Of a stretch of DNA of 64,000 bases, positions 51,708 to 60,202 are shown in pieces. The notes under the pieces were generated by a model. The model worked only from the letters and a program-made list of their open reading frames with translations. It was not told the origin of the DNA and ran no database searches. This stretch comes from JAKAWQ01 sp963745975 (GTDB lineage: Bacteria > Pseudomonadota > Alphaproteobacteria > Acetobacterales > Acetobacteraceae). The stretch is taken from assembly GCA_963745975.1 (NCBI GenBank), contig CAVUZJ010000007.1:372001-436000 (forward strand). The letters are read 5' to 3'. The position numbers and the translations under genes are program-made. Each line of letters starts with the position of its first letter. Within the stretch, counting starts at the first letter, position 1.

Positions 51708-52690
51708 TGCCGCTTCTCACAGTCGAAGAGCTTTCGGTCGAGTTTCCGACGAGGCGGGGCGTGCTCAAGGCGCTCGACCGGGTCTCCTTCACGATCGAGG
51801 CGGGCGAGGTGCTCGGCGTGGTGGGCGAGAGCGGGGCGGGGAAATCGCTCACGGGCGCTGCGATCATCGGGCTGCTCGAGCCGCCGGGGCGGATCTCGGG
51901 CGGGCGGATCTTGCTCGAGGGCAAGCGGATCGATCGGCTTTCGAACGAGGAGATGCGGCGGATCCGCGGGCGGCGGATCGGTGCGATCTTCCAGGACCCG
52001 CTGACGACGCTCAACCCGCTCTACACGGTCGGGCGGCAGCTCGCCGAGACGATGCGCGTCCATCTCGGGATCGGCGAGGCCGAGGCGCGGAGGCGCGCGG
52101 TGGGCTGGCTCGAGCAGGTGGGCATCCCGGCGCCGGCCGAGCGGATCGGCGCCTATCCCCACGAGTTCTCGGGCGGCATGCGCCAGCGCGTGGTGATCGC
52201 GCTCGCCCTCTGCGCGGAGCCCAAGCTCGTCATCGCCGATGAGCCGACCACCGCGCTCGATGTCTCGATCCAGGCGCAGATCATCACGCTTCTCAAGCGG
52301 CTCGCGCGCGACCACGGGACTTCGGTGATGCTGATCACGCACGACATGGGCGTGATCGCGGAGACCGCCGACCGCGTCGCGGTGATGTACGCGGGACGGA
52401 TCGTCGAGCTTGGCCCCGTGAGGCGGGTGATCTCCCATCCCGCGCACCCCTACACCGAGGGGCTGATGGCGAGCATCCCGGCGCTCAAGGGAAGGCTCGG
52501 GCGGCTCACGCAGATCGACGGCGCGATGCCAAGGCTTTCGGCGATCCCGCCGGGTTGCCCGTTCTCGCCGCGTTGCCCAAGGGTTTTCGCGCCCTGCATG
52601 GAGGAGCGGCCGGAGCTGATGGCGGCGGGAGAGACCGAGGCCGCGTGCTGGCTCTATGCGCCGGCGCTCACGGTGGCGGCGCATGGCTGA
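51707..52690 (+). CDS. ABC transporter ATPase, DppD/OppD family
   Basis: The 327-residue ATPase has Walker A GESGAGKS, Q loop IFQDPLTTLNPLYTVGRQL, signature FSGGMRQR, Walker B VIADEPTTALDVS and switch His in ITHDMG. The C-terminal OppD/F extension (GCPFSPRCPRVFAPC) carries cysteines that hold a 4Fe-4S cluster in related dipeptide importers. The start TGATG overlaps the permease stop. Confidence 0.94.
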   Translation: MPLLTVEELSVEFPTRRGVLKALDRVSFTIEAGEVLGVVGESGAGKSLTGAAIIGLLEPPGRISGGRILLEGKRIDRLSNEEMRRIRGRRIGAIFQDPLTTLNPLYTVGRQLAETMRVHLGIGEAEARRRAVGWLEQVGIPAPAERIGAYPHEFSGGMRQRVVIALALCAEPKLVIADEPTTALDVSIQAQIITLLKRLARDHGTSVMLITHDMGVIAETADRVAVMYAGRIVELGPVRRVISHPAHPYTEGLMASIPALKGRLGRLTQIDGAMPRLSAIPPGCPFSPRCPRVFAPCMEERPELMAAGETEAACWLYAPALTVAAHG

Positions 52691-53696
52691 CGGCTCCATG
52701 GTCGTCGCGGCACCGCTCTTCGAGGCCGAGCATGTGAGCCGCGTGTTCGACGTTTCGCGCCCCTGGCTGCAGCGCATCACCTCGGGCGAGGCGCGGCGGA
52801 TTTTGCGGGCGGTGGACGACGTCTCGTTTGCGATCGCGCGCGGAACGACACTCTCGCTGGTGGGCAAATCGGGGTGCGGGAAGACGACGATGGCGCGGCT
52901 CGCGGTCGGGCTCTACCCGCCGAGCCGGGGCGGGATCCGCTTCGAGGGCAAGAAGCTCTCCGACGCGCGAGCGGAGGCGGGCCTGCGCCGGCGGATGAAC
53001 ATGATCTTCCAGGACCCCTATGCCTCGCTCAATCCGCGCTGGCGGGTGGCGCGGATCATCGCCGAACCGATCCGCGCCTTCGGGCTCCTGCGCTCGGCGC
53101 GCGAGATCGCCGCGCGCGTGGGCGAGCTTCTGATCCAGGTCGGGCTGCAACCTTCGGATGGGGAGAAATATCCGCACGAGTTCTCGGGCGGGCAGCGGCA
53201 GCGGATCTCGATCGCGCGCGCGCTTTCGAGCGAGCCCGAGTTCCTCGTTTGCGACGAGCCGACCTCGGCGCTCGACGTTTCGGTCCAGGCGCAGATCCTG
53301 AACCTGATGCGCGACCTCCAGCGCCGGCTCGGCCTCACCTATCTCTTCATCAGCCATAACCTCGCCGTGGTGCGGCATATGTCGGACCGGCTCGGCGTGA
53401 TGTATCTCGGGCGGATCGTCGAGATCGGGCCGGCCGAGGAGGTTTTCTCGGCGCCGCGCCATCCCTATACGCGCATGCTGCTGGATGCGATTCCGGATCT
53501 CGCGATGAGCGGGCGGAGCCGGACGCCGGTGGCGGGCGAAGTGCCGAGCCCGATCGCGCCGCCGCCGGGATGCACCTTCCATCCGCGCTGTCCGCTGGCG
53601 AACGAGCGCTGCCGGCGCGAGCGGCCCGACTACACCGTCTCGGGCGGGATACTGGTCGCCTGCCACGCGGTTGCGGAAGGGCGCCGCGCGGCCTGA
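52683..53696 (+). CDS. ABC transporter ATPase, DppF/OppF family
   Basis: The 337-residue second ATPase has Walker A GKSGCGKTT, IFQDPYASLNPRWRVARII, signature FSGGQRQRISIARAL, Walker B VCDEPTSALDVSVQ and ISHNLAVVRHMSD, with the C-terminal GCTFHPRCPLANERC cluster-binding segment. The ATG at 52683 overlaps the DppD-type gene by 8 bases. No periplasmic binding protein gene is in the operon or elsewhere in the window, so it is supplied in trans. Substrate class (peptide, nickel, or glutathione-like) cannot be set. Confidence 0.93.
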   Translation: MADGSMVVAAPLFEAEHVSRVFDVSRPWLQRITSGEARRILRAVDDVSFAIARGTTLSLVGKSGCGKTTMARLAVGLYPPSRGGIRFEGKKLSDARAEAGLRRRMNMIFQDPYASLNPRWRVARIIAEPIRAFGLLRSAREIAARVGELLIQVGLQPSDGEKYPHEFSGGQRQRISIARALSSEPEFLVCDEPTSALDVSVQAQILNLMRDLQRRLGLTYLFISHNLAVVRHMSDRLGVMYLGRIVEIGPAEEVFSAPRHPYTRMLLDAIPDLAMSGRSRTPVAGEVPSPIAPPPGCTFHPRCPLANERCRRERPDYTVSGGILVACHAVAEGRRAA

Positions 53697-53731
53697 CGGT
53701 CGTTCACTTCCAGTTGGGGCAGGTTGCGGAC

Positions 53732-54875
53732 ATGCGGGTCATCGTCGTCGGTGCGGGGATTCTCGGCGCGAGTGCGGCCTATCATCTCGCGCGCGCGGGC
53801 GCGGAGGTGACGATCGTCGATGCGGCGCATGAGGGGCGGGCGACGGCGGCGGGCGCGGGAATCATCTGCCCATGGGCGAGCGGGGTGCAGGACCCGACCT
53901 TCTATGCGCTCTATGAGGCAGGCGCGCGGGTACTATCCGAAACTCGTGGCGGCCCTTAGGGAATTGGACGAGCGAGACACGGGCTACGCGCGCGTGGGGG
54001 CGCTCTGCCTCGGCGCGGACGAAGGCGCGCTCGATGCGATCGAGCGGGTGGTCAGGCGCCGGGCGGAGGCGTCGGCGGAGGCGGGCGAGATAAGCCGGCT
54101 CCGGGCGAGCGAGGCGCGGGCGCTCTTTCCGCCGTTGCGGCCGGGGCTTGGCGCGGTTTCGCTGAGCGGCGGGGCGCGGGTGGACGGGAGGAAGATCACG
54201 GCTTCGCTGCTCGCCGCGGCGGAGCGGTTGGGCGCGCTGCGACGGGAAGGCGCTGCCGCGCTCGAGGTGGCGGGCGGGGCGGTGCGCGGGGTGCGGCTCG
54301 GCGAGGAGAGGCTGGCGGCGGAGTGCGTGGTGGCGACGGCGGGAGCCTGGGCGCCCGCATTGCTCAAGCCGTTCGGGCGCGATCTCGCGATCGCCCCGCA
54401 GCGCGGGCAGATCGTGCATCTCCGTCTGCCCGGCCAGGAGACCGGCGCCTGGCCGGTCGTGCTGCCGATGAGCTCGTATTATCTCCTCGCCTTCGCCGAT
54501 GAGCGCGTGGTGGTGGGCGCGACGCGGGAGAACCATGTCGGGTTCGATTATCGCGTCACGGCGGGCGGCCTCGCCGAGGTGCTGGCGGAGGCGTTGCGTG
54601 TCGCGCCCGGACTTGCGGATGCGACATTGCTCGAGACCCGTGTGGGATTCCGCCCCGTGGGGCCCGATCACCGGCCGATGCTCGGAGGGGTTCCGGGCAT
54701 TGCGCGGCTCCTGATCGGCAACGGGCTCGGCGCGGCCGGGCTCACGATCGGGCCGTTCGCGGGACGGATGCTCGCCGAGATTGCACTCGGGCAGATGCCG
54801 GAGATCGACCTTTCGCCCTTTGCCCCGTCCTGGGGTGACGCGGGGATGGGCGCCGGCCACCCGGCGCTGCGCTGA
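53732..54875 (+). pseudogene. FAD-dependent amino-acid oxidase (DadA/DAO family), frameshifted
   Basis: Two frames together make one 380-residue FAD oxidoreductase. The first (53732 to about 53930) has the FAD-binding start VIVVGAGILGASAAYHLARAG and runs to DPTFYALYEAGAR. The second resumes at YYPKLVAALRELDERDTGYA and carries RVDGRKITASLLAAAERLG, VVATAGAWAPAL and the C-terminal FAD segment PVGPDHRPMLGGVPG. One extra G in the GCGCGGG run at 53924-53930 explains the switch: removal restores a continuous protein. It is either a recent pseudogene or a sequencing error in a G run. It lies 35 bases after the importer operon, so peptide or amino-acid use is a likely link. Confidence 0.85.
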
Positions 54876-54949
54876 AAAATGCGGGCGGGCGGGTGGATTT
54901 TTTTCGCGGCACGTCGTAACGAGGGCCCAAAGAAGAGGAGGATCCGTCC

Positions 54950-55459
54950 ATGCACCGCGCGATGCTTGCCACCGCCCTGCTCACCGCGTTCGTCGTTCCG
55001 CTCGGCGCGCGCGCCCAGACCCTGCCGCCGGGCGTGCCCGCGGTGATGCCGTTCGATATCCCCTTCGGCACGCCGATCTCACTCGCGGAGGCCGAGAAGG
55101 TGGCGGCCGCCGCGGTGGCGACGGCTTCGCACTGGAACTGGAAGGAGGCGGTGACGATCGTCGATCCGGACGGCGAGCTCGTCTTCTTCGAGAAGATGGA
55201 CGGCACGCAGATCGCCTCGATCGGGATCTCGGAGGACAAGGCACGGGCGGCGGCACGCTACCGGCGCGCGACGAAGGTTTTCCAGGACGGCGTCGATCAC
55301 GGCTTCCCCTACCTGCTCAGCCTGCGCGGCATGGTGGCCTCCGAGGGCGGGGTGCCGTTGGTCGTCGACGGCAAGCTGATCGGCGCGATCGGGTGCAGCG
55401 GCGGCACCTCGCCGCAGGACGGGGTGGTCGCGGCGGCCGGGGTCGCCGCGCTCAAATAG
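54950..55459 (+). CDS. Exported HbpS/GlcG-family protein
   Basis: The 169-residue product has a signal peptide (ATALLTAFVVPLGARA, cleavage near ARA-QT) and a GlcG/HbpS domain (DUF336): ISLAEAEKVAAAAVATASHWNW, TIVDPDGELVFFEKMDGTQ, ARYRRATKVFQDGV and the glycine-rich GCSGGTSPQDGVVAAAG. HbpS-type proteins bind haem or modulate sensors; GlcG is of unknown role. GAGGAGGA precedes the start. It stands alone between the oxidase and hisI. Confidence 0.87.
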   Translation: MHRAMLATALLTAFVVPLGARAQTLPPGVPAVMPFDIPFGTPISLAEAEKVAAAAVATASHWNWKEAVTIVDPDGELVFFEKMDGTQIASIGISEDKARAAARYRRATKVFQDGVDHGFPYLLSLRGMVASEGGVPLVVDGKLIGAIGCSGGTSPQDGVVAAAGVAALK

Positions 55460-55468
55460 CGGTGCGGC

Positions 55469-55855
55469 TCAAGCGATCTCGGTGAGCGCGCCGTCGCGCA
55501 CGGCGCGGAAGAAGCAGGCGCGGTGGCCGGTGTGGCAGGCAGGTCCCGTCTGCTCGACGCGGAGCAGGATCGCGTCGCCGTCGCAATCGAGGCGGAGCTC
55601 GACCAGGCGCTGGACATGGCCCGAGGTCTCGCCCTTGCGCCAGAGCGCCTGGCGGCTGCGGCTCCAATAGGTCGCGAAGCCGGAGGCAAGGGTCGCGGCG
55701 ATCGAGGAGGCGCTCATCCAGGCGAGCATCAGCACCTCGCCGCTCGCCGCGTCCTGAGCAATCGCCGGGACGAGGCCCGCCGCGTCGAACTTGATCGAAG
55801 CGGCGAGATCGGGCGGCAGCTCAGCCGGCATGTTCGTGGGCGGCAAGGACGGCAA
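55469..55855 (-). CDS. hisI: Phosphoribosyl-AMP cyclohydrolase
   Basis: HisI opens the purine ring of PR-AMP in histidine synthesis. The 128-residue product has the single-domain form with LVPAIAQDAASGEVLMLAWM, the zinc and magnesium site WRKGETSGHVQRLVELRLDCDGDA, and GPACHTGHRACFF. The PR-ATP pyrophosphohydrolase half found in HisIE is absent, as usual in alphaproteobacteria. It overlaps the 3' end of the upstream PLP gene by 35 bases (11 if the second Met at 55831 is used). No other his gene is near. Confidence 0.95.
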   Translation of the reverse strand: MPSLPPTNMPAELPPDLAASIKFDAAGLVPAIAQDAASGEVLMLAWMSASSIAATLASGFATYWSRSRQALWRKGETSGHVQRLVELRLDCDGDAILLRVEQTGPACHTGHRACFFRAVRDGALTEIA

Positions 55856-57035
55856 GGCCGCGCTCGAGATCGGCGATGAGGTCGGCCGGGTCCTCGAGGC
55901 CGATATGCAGGCGCATCATCGCCCCGCCGAAATCCTTGTGCTCGGCGGTGCGGGTGAGGAAGCCGGTGGTCGGCAGTGCGAGGCTCTCATAGCCGCCCCA
56001 GGAGGCGCCGATGCCGAAGAGATCGAGGCTGTCGATCATCGCGCGCGTCGCCTCGGGGCTGAAGCGGGGCGCGAAGACGACGCCGAAGAGGCTCGGCGCG
56101 CCCGCGAAATCCCGCTTCCAGAGCGCATGGCCGGGCGCGCCGGGCAGGGCCGGATGGAGGATCTGGTGCACCTCGGGGCGGGCGGCGAGCCAGCGCGCGA
56201 CCGTGAGGCCCGATTCCATCTGGCGCTGGAGCCGCACGCCGAGCGTGCGCAGGCCGCGGATGGCGAGCCAGCAATCGTCCGGGCTCGCATATTGGCCGAG
56301 CTGGAGGGTGGCGGTGCGCAGGCGCTCCCAGTCCTTCTCCTCGGCGGTGGTGATCGAGCCGAGCACCGCGTCCGAGTGGCCGAGCGCGTATTTGGTCAGC
56401 GCCTGGATCGAGACGTCCACGCCGTGGCGGAAGGGCTGGAAGAAATGAATGCCCCAGGTGTTGTCCATCAGCACCTTGAGCCCGCGCCCGTGCGCCGCGG
56501 CGGCGAGGGCCGGGACGTCCTGGACCTCGAAGGTGTGGCTGCCCGGGCTTTCCAGATAGAGCACGCTTGTATTTGGCCGGATGAGGGGGACGAGCCCGGC
56601 TTCGTCGATCTCGGGCGGGTAGAAGCTGGTCTCCACGCCCAGGCGCGCGAGCATGCCGCCGGCGAAGGTGCGCGCCGGGCCGTAGACGGAGTCCGGCATC
56701 AGGCAGTGCTCGCCGGCGCTGAGGAAAGCGAGCAGCGGCGTGGTGATGGCGGCAAGCCCGGTGGAGACGATCTGGCAGCGCGTGCCGCCCTCGATCTCGG
56801 CGATCATGTCCTCGAGCGCGAAATGCGTGGGCCCGCCATGGGTGCCGTAGGTGAGCGCCTGGTCGAGCCGGCGCTTGCCCATCGCGATGCGGTCCGCGCA
56901 GGAGGGATAGAGGACGGTCGAGCCGCGGACGAGCGGCGGGTTGACGAAGCCGTGCGCGTGCGTGCCGGCGCGGCCGGCGTGGGAGAGGCGGGTCGCGAAA
57001 CCTTGCGGGCGGCGGCCGGCGGTGTCGTCGGGCAT
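55821..57035 (-). CDS. metC: Cystathionine beta-lyase-type PLP enzyme
   Basis: The 404-residue product belongs to the Cys/Met-metabolism PLP family: FATRLSHAGRAGTHAHGFVN, STVLYPSCADRIAM, TYGTHGGPTHFALEDMIAE, and the PLP lysine in SIQALTKYALGHSDAVLG. The pattern GTHGGPTHFALE is that of proteobacterial MetC, which cleaves cystathionine to homocysteine, rather than MetB or MetZ; substrate choice is not certain. It begins 10 bases after the sulfurtransferase gene on the same strand. Confidence 0.87.
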   Translation of the reverse strand: MPDDTAGRRPQGFATRLSHAGRAGTHAHGFVNPPLVRGSTVLYPSCADRIAMGKRRLDQALTYGTHGGPTHFALEDMIAEIEGGTRCQIVSTGLAAITTPLLAFLSAGEHCLMPDSVYGPARTFAGGMLARLGVETSFYPPEIDEAGLVPLIRPNTSVLYLESPGSHTFEVQDVPALAAAAHGRGLKVLMDNTWGIHFFQPFRHGVDVSIQALTKYALGHSDAVLGSITTAEEKDWERLRTATLQLGQYASPDDCWLAIRGLRTLGVRLQRQMESGLTVARWLAARPEVHQILHPALPGAPGHALWKRDFAGAPSLFGVVFAPRFSPEATRAMIDSLDLFGIGASWGGYESLALPTTGFLTRTAEHKDFGGAMMRLHIGLEDPADLIADLERGLAVLAAHEHAG

Positions 57036-57045
57036 CAGGCGGTCC

Positions 57046-57882
57046 TCACCGTTCGATCGGAGTATCCGGGCGGCCGCCCCATTCCGTCCAGGAGCCGTCA
57101 TAGACCGCGCCGGGGGCGAGGCCGGCAAGGGTGAGGCCGAGGGTGAGGATCGTGGCGGTGACGCCGCTGCCGCAGCTGGTGACCACGGGCCGCGCGCCGT
57201 CCACGCCGGCGGCGGCGAAGCGGGCGCGCAGAGCCTCGGGCGGGCGGAAGGTGGAATCCGGGTTCAGGAGCTCGGGGTAGGGGACGTTCGCGGCCCCCGG
57301 GATGTGGCCGGAGCGCATGCCGGGCCGCGGTTCGGGCGTGGTGCCGTCGAACCGGCCGGCGGCGCGGGCGTCGAGCACCAGCTCGGCGCGGGTCCGGACA
57401 TTGGCGAGCAGATCACCGATCCCGCGGACGCGGGCGGCGCGCCAATCGGCGCGGAACCGGGCCGGCACAGGCGGCGCCGGCTCGCCCTCCTCGAGCGGGC
57501 GGTCCTCGGCACGCCATTTCGGCAGGCCGCCATCGAGCACCGAAGCCTGGTCGTGGCCGTAGACGCCCATCATCCACCACCCGCGGGCGGCGGAGGAAAG
57601 ACCCTTTTGGTCGTAGAAGACGACGCGGCTCTGGTTGCCGACGCCGAGCCGGCCGATGAGATGGGAGAAGCGGCCGGGCGTGGGCAGCATGTGGGGCAAA
57701 TCGGTCTCGTCGTCGGCGATCGCATCGATATCGAAGAAGCGCGCGCCCGGGATGTGGGCGCCGACGAACTCCTCGCGGCCGGAGCGCTTCTCGTTCGGCA
57801 GGTACATCGTGGCGTCGAAGACGAGGAGGTCGGGCTTGCCGAGTTCGGAGGCGAGCCATTCGGTGCTGACGAGCGGCGGCAT
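57046..57882 (-). CDS. sseA: 3-Mercaptopyruvate sulfurtransferase (SseA-type rhodanese)
   Basis: The 278-residue product has two rhodanese domains. The second carries the active loop CGSGVTA (VVTSCGSGVTATILTLGL), the six-residue loop typical of mercaptopyruvate rather than thiosulfate sulfurtransferases. The first has LLVFDATMYLPNEKRSGREEF and HIPGARFFDID. The ATG at 57882 is 11 bases downstream of alaX. Together with metC it suggests a sulfur amino-acid cluster. Confidence 0.92.
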   Translation of the reverse strand: MPPLVSTEWLASELGKPDLLVFDATMYLPNEKRSGREEFVGAHIPGARFFDIDAIADDETDLPHMLPTPGRFSHLIGRLGVGNQSRVVFYDQKGLSSAARGWWMMGVYGHDQASVLDGGLPKWRAEDRPLEEGEPAPPVPARFRADWRAARVRGIGDLLANVRTRAELVLDARAAGRFDGTTPEPRPGMRSGHIPGAANVPYPELLNPDSTFRPPEALRARFAAAGVDGARPVVTSCGSGVTATILTLGLTLAGLAPGAVYDGSWTEWGGRPDTPIER

Positions 57883-57893
57883 GACCCGATCCC

Positions 57894-58610
57894 TCAGGCC
57901 GCGAGTGCGACGACGACGCGGCGGTTCTGGCGGCCCTTGTTCTCGATCTTCTGGATGACGATGCGGCCGATCTCTTCGGTGGAGGCGACATGGGTGCCGC
58001 CGCAGGGCTGGAGATCGACGGGCGGGGTGCCGGTGCCGATGCGGACGAGGCGGAGCCGGCCGGTGCCGCGCGGCGGCTGCACGGAGAGGGTGCGGACCAG
58101 CTCGGGGGAGGAATCGAGCACCGATTCCTCGACCCATTCGAAGCTCACGGGATGGGCGGCCGCGATGAGGGCGTTGAGGCCGTCCTCGAGCGCGGCGCGG
58201 TCGGGCGAGTGCTGGAGGTCGAAATCGAGCCGCGAGCGCTCCTCGCCCACCGACCCGCCGGTGACGCCGGCGCCGGGCAGGAGGCTGCAGAGAAGGTGGA
58301 GCGTAGTGTGCATGCGCATCAGGCGATGCCGCCGCGGCCAGTCGATCTCGGCTTCGAGCGTGGTGCCGGGCGGCGGGAGCGGCGCGCCTTGTGCGGGCAT
58401 GTGGAGGATTTCCTCGCCCGCGCCCTTCACCGCCTCCGCAATCTCGGTCTCGCCGCCGTCCCAACGCAGGACGCCGCGATCGCCGGGCTGGCCGCCGGAG
58501 CGGGCGTAGAAGACCGTGCGGTCGAGCACGATGCCGCCTTCGCCGGCGGCGAGCACGGCGGCTTGGGTGCGGGCGGCGCGGGGATCTTCGAGAAAGAGGC
58601 GCTCGGTCAT
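57894..58610 (-). CDS. alaX: Alanyl-tRNA editing protein (AlaX-type)
   Basis: AlaX hydrolyses mischarged Ser- or Gly-tRNA(Ala) in trans. The 238-residue product matches the editing domain of AlaRS: FYARSGGQPGDRG, MHTTLHLLCSLLP with the zinc HxxxH, the glycine-rich GGSVGEERSRLDFDL, and QPCGGTHVASTEEIG with the zinc Cys and His. The AlaRS catalytic domain is absent. It is the first gene of the alaX-sseA-metC-hisI run, which all read leftward with spaces of 11 bases or less. Confidence 0.93.
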   Translation of the reverse strand: MTERLFLEDPRAARTQAAVLAAGEGGIVLDRTVFYARSGGQPGDRGVLRWDGGETEIAEAVKGAGEEILHMPAQGAPLPPPGTTLEAEIDWPRRHRLMRMHTTLHLLCSLLPGAGVTGGSVGEERSRLDFDLQHSPDRAALEDGLNALIAAAHPVSFEWVEESVLDSSPELVRTLSVQPPRGTGRLRLVRIGTGTPPVDLQPCGGTHVASTEEIGRIVIQKIENKGRQNRRVVVALAA

Positions 58611-58723
58611 GCTGCTCGCCCCTCCTCGAGGCGCGGGGCGGGCAGAGATAGCACGAAGGGGCCGGGCGTCCAGGCGGGCGCCATTAGCCCATTGCTAAGG
58701 GGGCGCCGCTAGCCTCGCTTCGG

Positions 58724-60202
58724 TTGCCCAAAAAGGGGCGTGCCCAAAAGGGGAATGACGGATTGGCCCATCATGGGGCGGACCAGGCCGCCACCCTGAA
58801 CCAGGCGATCGCGCTCATGGAGCGGAGCGGCGAGCCCGGAGCGGCGAGCGTCCTCTGCCGCCGGCTTCTCACCCGCGCGCCGAACTTCCTGCCCGCCCGG
58901 ATCGTGCTGGCGGCCGCACTGCTCGCCGCCGGAGACGCCGCCGCGGCGCTCGCCGCCGCAGATGCGGCGCTGGCGCTCGCCCCCGCATCCGCGCCGGCGC
59001 TCTTCGTGCGCGGGACCGCGCTCAATCTGCTCCGCCGGCCGGCCGAAGCCGCCGCAGCGCTCGCCCGTGCCGCCGCCGGCGCGCCGAGCCACGCCGGCAC
59101 CTGGCTCAATCTCGGCATCGCCTACACGACGCTCGATCGCTACGAAGAGGCCGAGGCGGCGATCGGCCGCGCCCTCGCCCTCGAGCCCGAGGCCGCGGGG
59201 GCTTGGGCGAGCCTGGGCGCGCTCCGCGTTCAGCAACTGCGGATCGGCGAGGCGCTGGCTGCCTACGACGCTTCGGTCCGGTTCGCGCCCACGAACCCGT
59301 GCTTCCAGCACGACCGGGCGCTGACCCTGCTCCGCGCCGGGGATTTCGCCGCGGGCTGGGAGGGGCTCCGCTGGCGCAAGCCCGAGGAAGCGCGCGCGCT
59401 TGCCGCGATCGGCGTGCGCGGCCCGGAATGGGATGGGCGGGAGGTGGCCGGGCGGACGTTGCTCCTCTGCGCGACCCAGGGCCTAGGCGACGCCATCCAG
59501 TTCGCCCGCTATGTGCCCCTGCTGGCGCGCGCGGGCGGACGGGCGGTGCTGTGCTGCCACGAGGCCCTGCATCGCCTGCTCGCCGGCCTCGAAGGGGTTG
59601 GCGCCATCGTCGCCCCCGGCGATCCCCTGCCGCCCCACGATTTCTGGGCGAGCCTTGAGAGCCTGCCGCGGATTTTCGGCACGACCGGGAGCACGATCCC
59701 CGATGCCGGCTGCTATCTGGCGGCCGATCGCGGGCGGGCCGCCGCATGGCGCGCGGGGTGGGGGAGCGGGCCCGTCATTGGCCTCGCCTGGGCGGGCAAT
59801 CCGGCCCACGTCAACGATTCGCGCCGCTCGATGCCGGCCGCTTCCCTGGCACCCCTCCTCGCGGTCCCCGGGATCCGCTTCGCGAGCCTCCAGCGCGGCG
59901 CCGACCCTGCGGCGCTCGGCCCGAACGTCATCGACCTGGCCCCTCGCCTGACCGACCTCGCCGAGGCCGCCGCCGCGCTCGCCGCCCTCGACCTCCTCGT
60001 CACGGTCGATACCGCGCTTGCCCATCTCGCCGGCGCGCTCGGCCGACCGGCCTGGGTCGCCTTGCCCTACGCGCCCGACTGGCGCTGGCAGCTCGCGCGC
60101 CCGGACCAGCCCTGGTACGCCTCCCTCCGGCTCTTCCGCCAGCCGCGCCCGGGCGACTGGGCGAGCGTCGTCGCCGCACTTGCGGCGGGCCTCCGCGGAT
60201 GA
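58724..60202 (+). CDS. TPR protein with glycosyltransferase family 9-like C-terminus
   Basis: The 492-residue product has an N-terminal TPR array over about residues 20-215 (repeats such as ALAAADAALALAPASAPAL and TWLNLGIAYTTLDRYEEAE) and a C-terminal half with GT9/GT41-like motifs: LCATQGLGDAIQFARYVPLL, GLAWAGNPAHVNDSRRSM and TVDTALAHLAGALGRPAWV. It may add sugars to proteins or surface polymers. The opening codon TTG at 58724 is uncertain; ATG 58817 is an alternative. It overlaps the sulfotransferase gene by 4 bases. Confidence 0.85.
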   Translation: MPKKGRAQKGNDGLAHHGADQAATLNQAIALMERSGEPGAASVLCRRLLTRAPNFLPARIVLAAALLAAGDAAAALAAADAALALAPASAPALFVRGTALNLLRRPAEAAAALARAAAGAPSHAGTWLNLGIAYTTLDRYEEAEAAIGRALALEPEAAGAWASLGALRVQQLRIGEALAAYDASVRFAPTNPCFQHDRALTLLRAGDFAAGWEGLRWRKPEEARALAAIGVRGPEWDGREVAGRTLLLCATQGLGDAIQFARYVPLLARAGGRAVLCCHEALHRLLAGLEGVGAIVAPGDPLPPHDFWASLESLPRIFGTTGSTIPDAGCYLAADRGRAAAWRAGWGSGPVIGLAWAGNPAHVNDSRRSMPAASLAPLLAVPGIRFASLQRGADPAALGPNVIDLAPRLTDLAEAAAALAALDLLVTVDTALAHLAGALGRPAWVALPYAPDWRWQLARPDQPWYASLRLFRQPRPGDWASVVAALAAGLRG

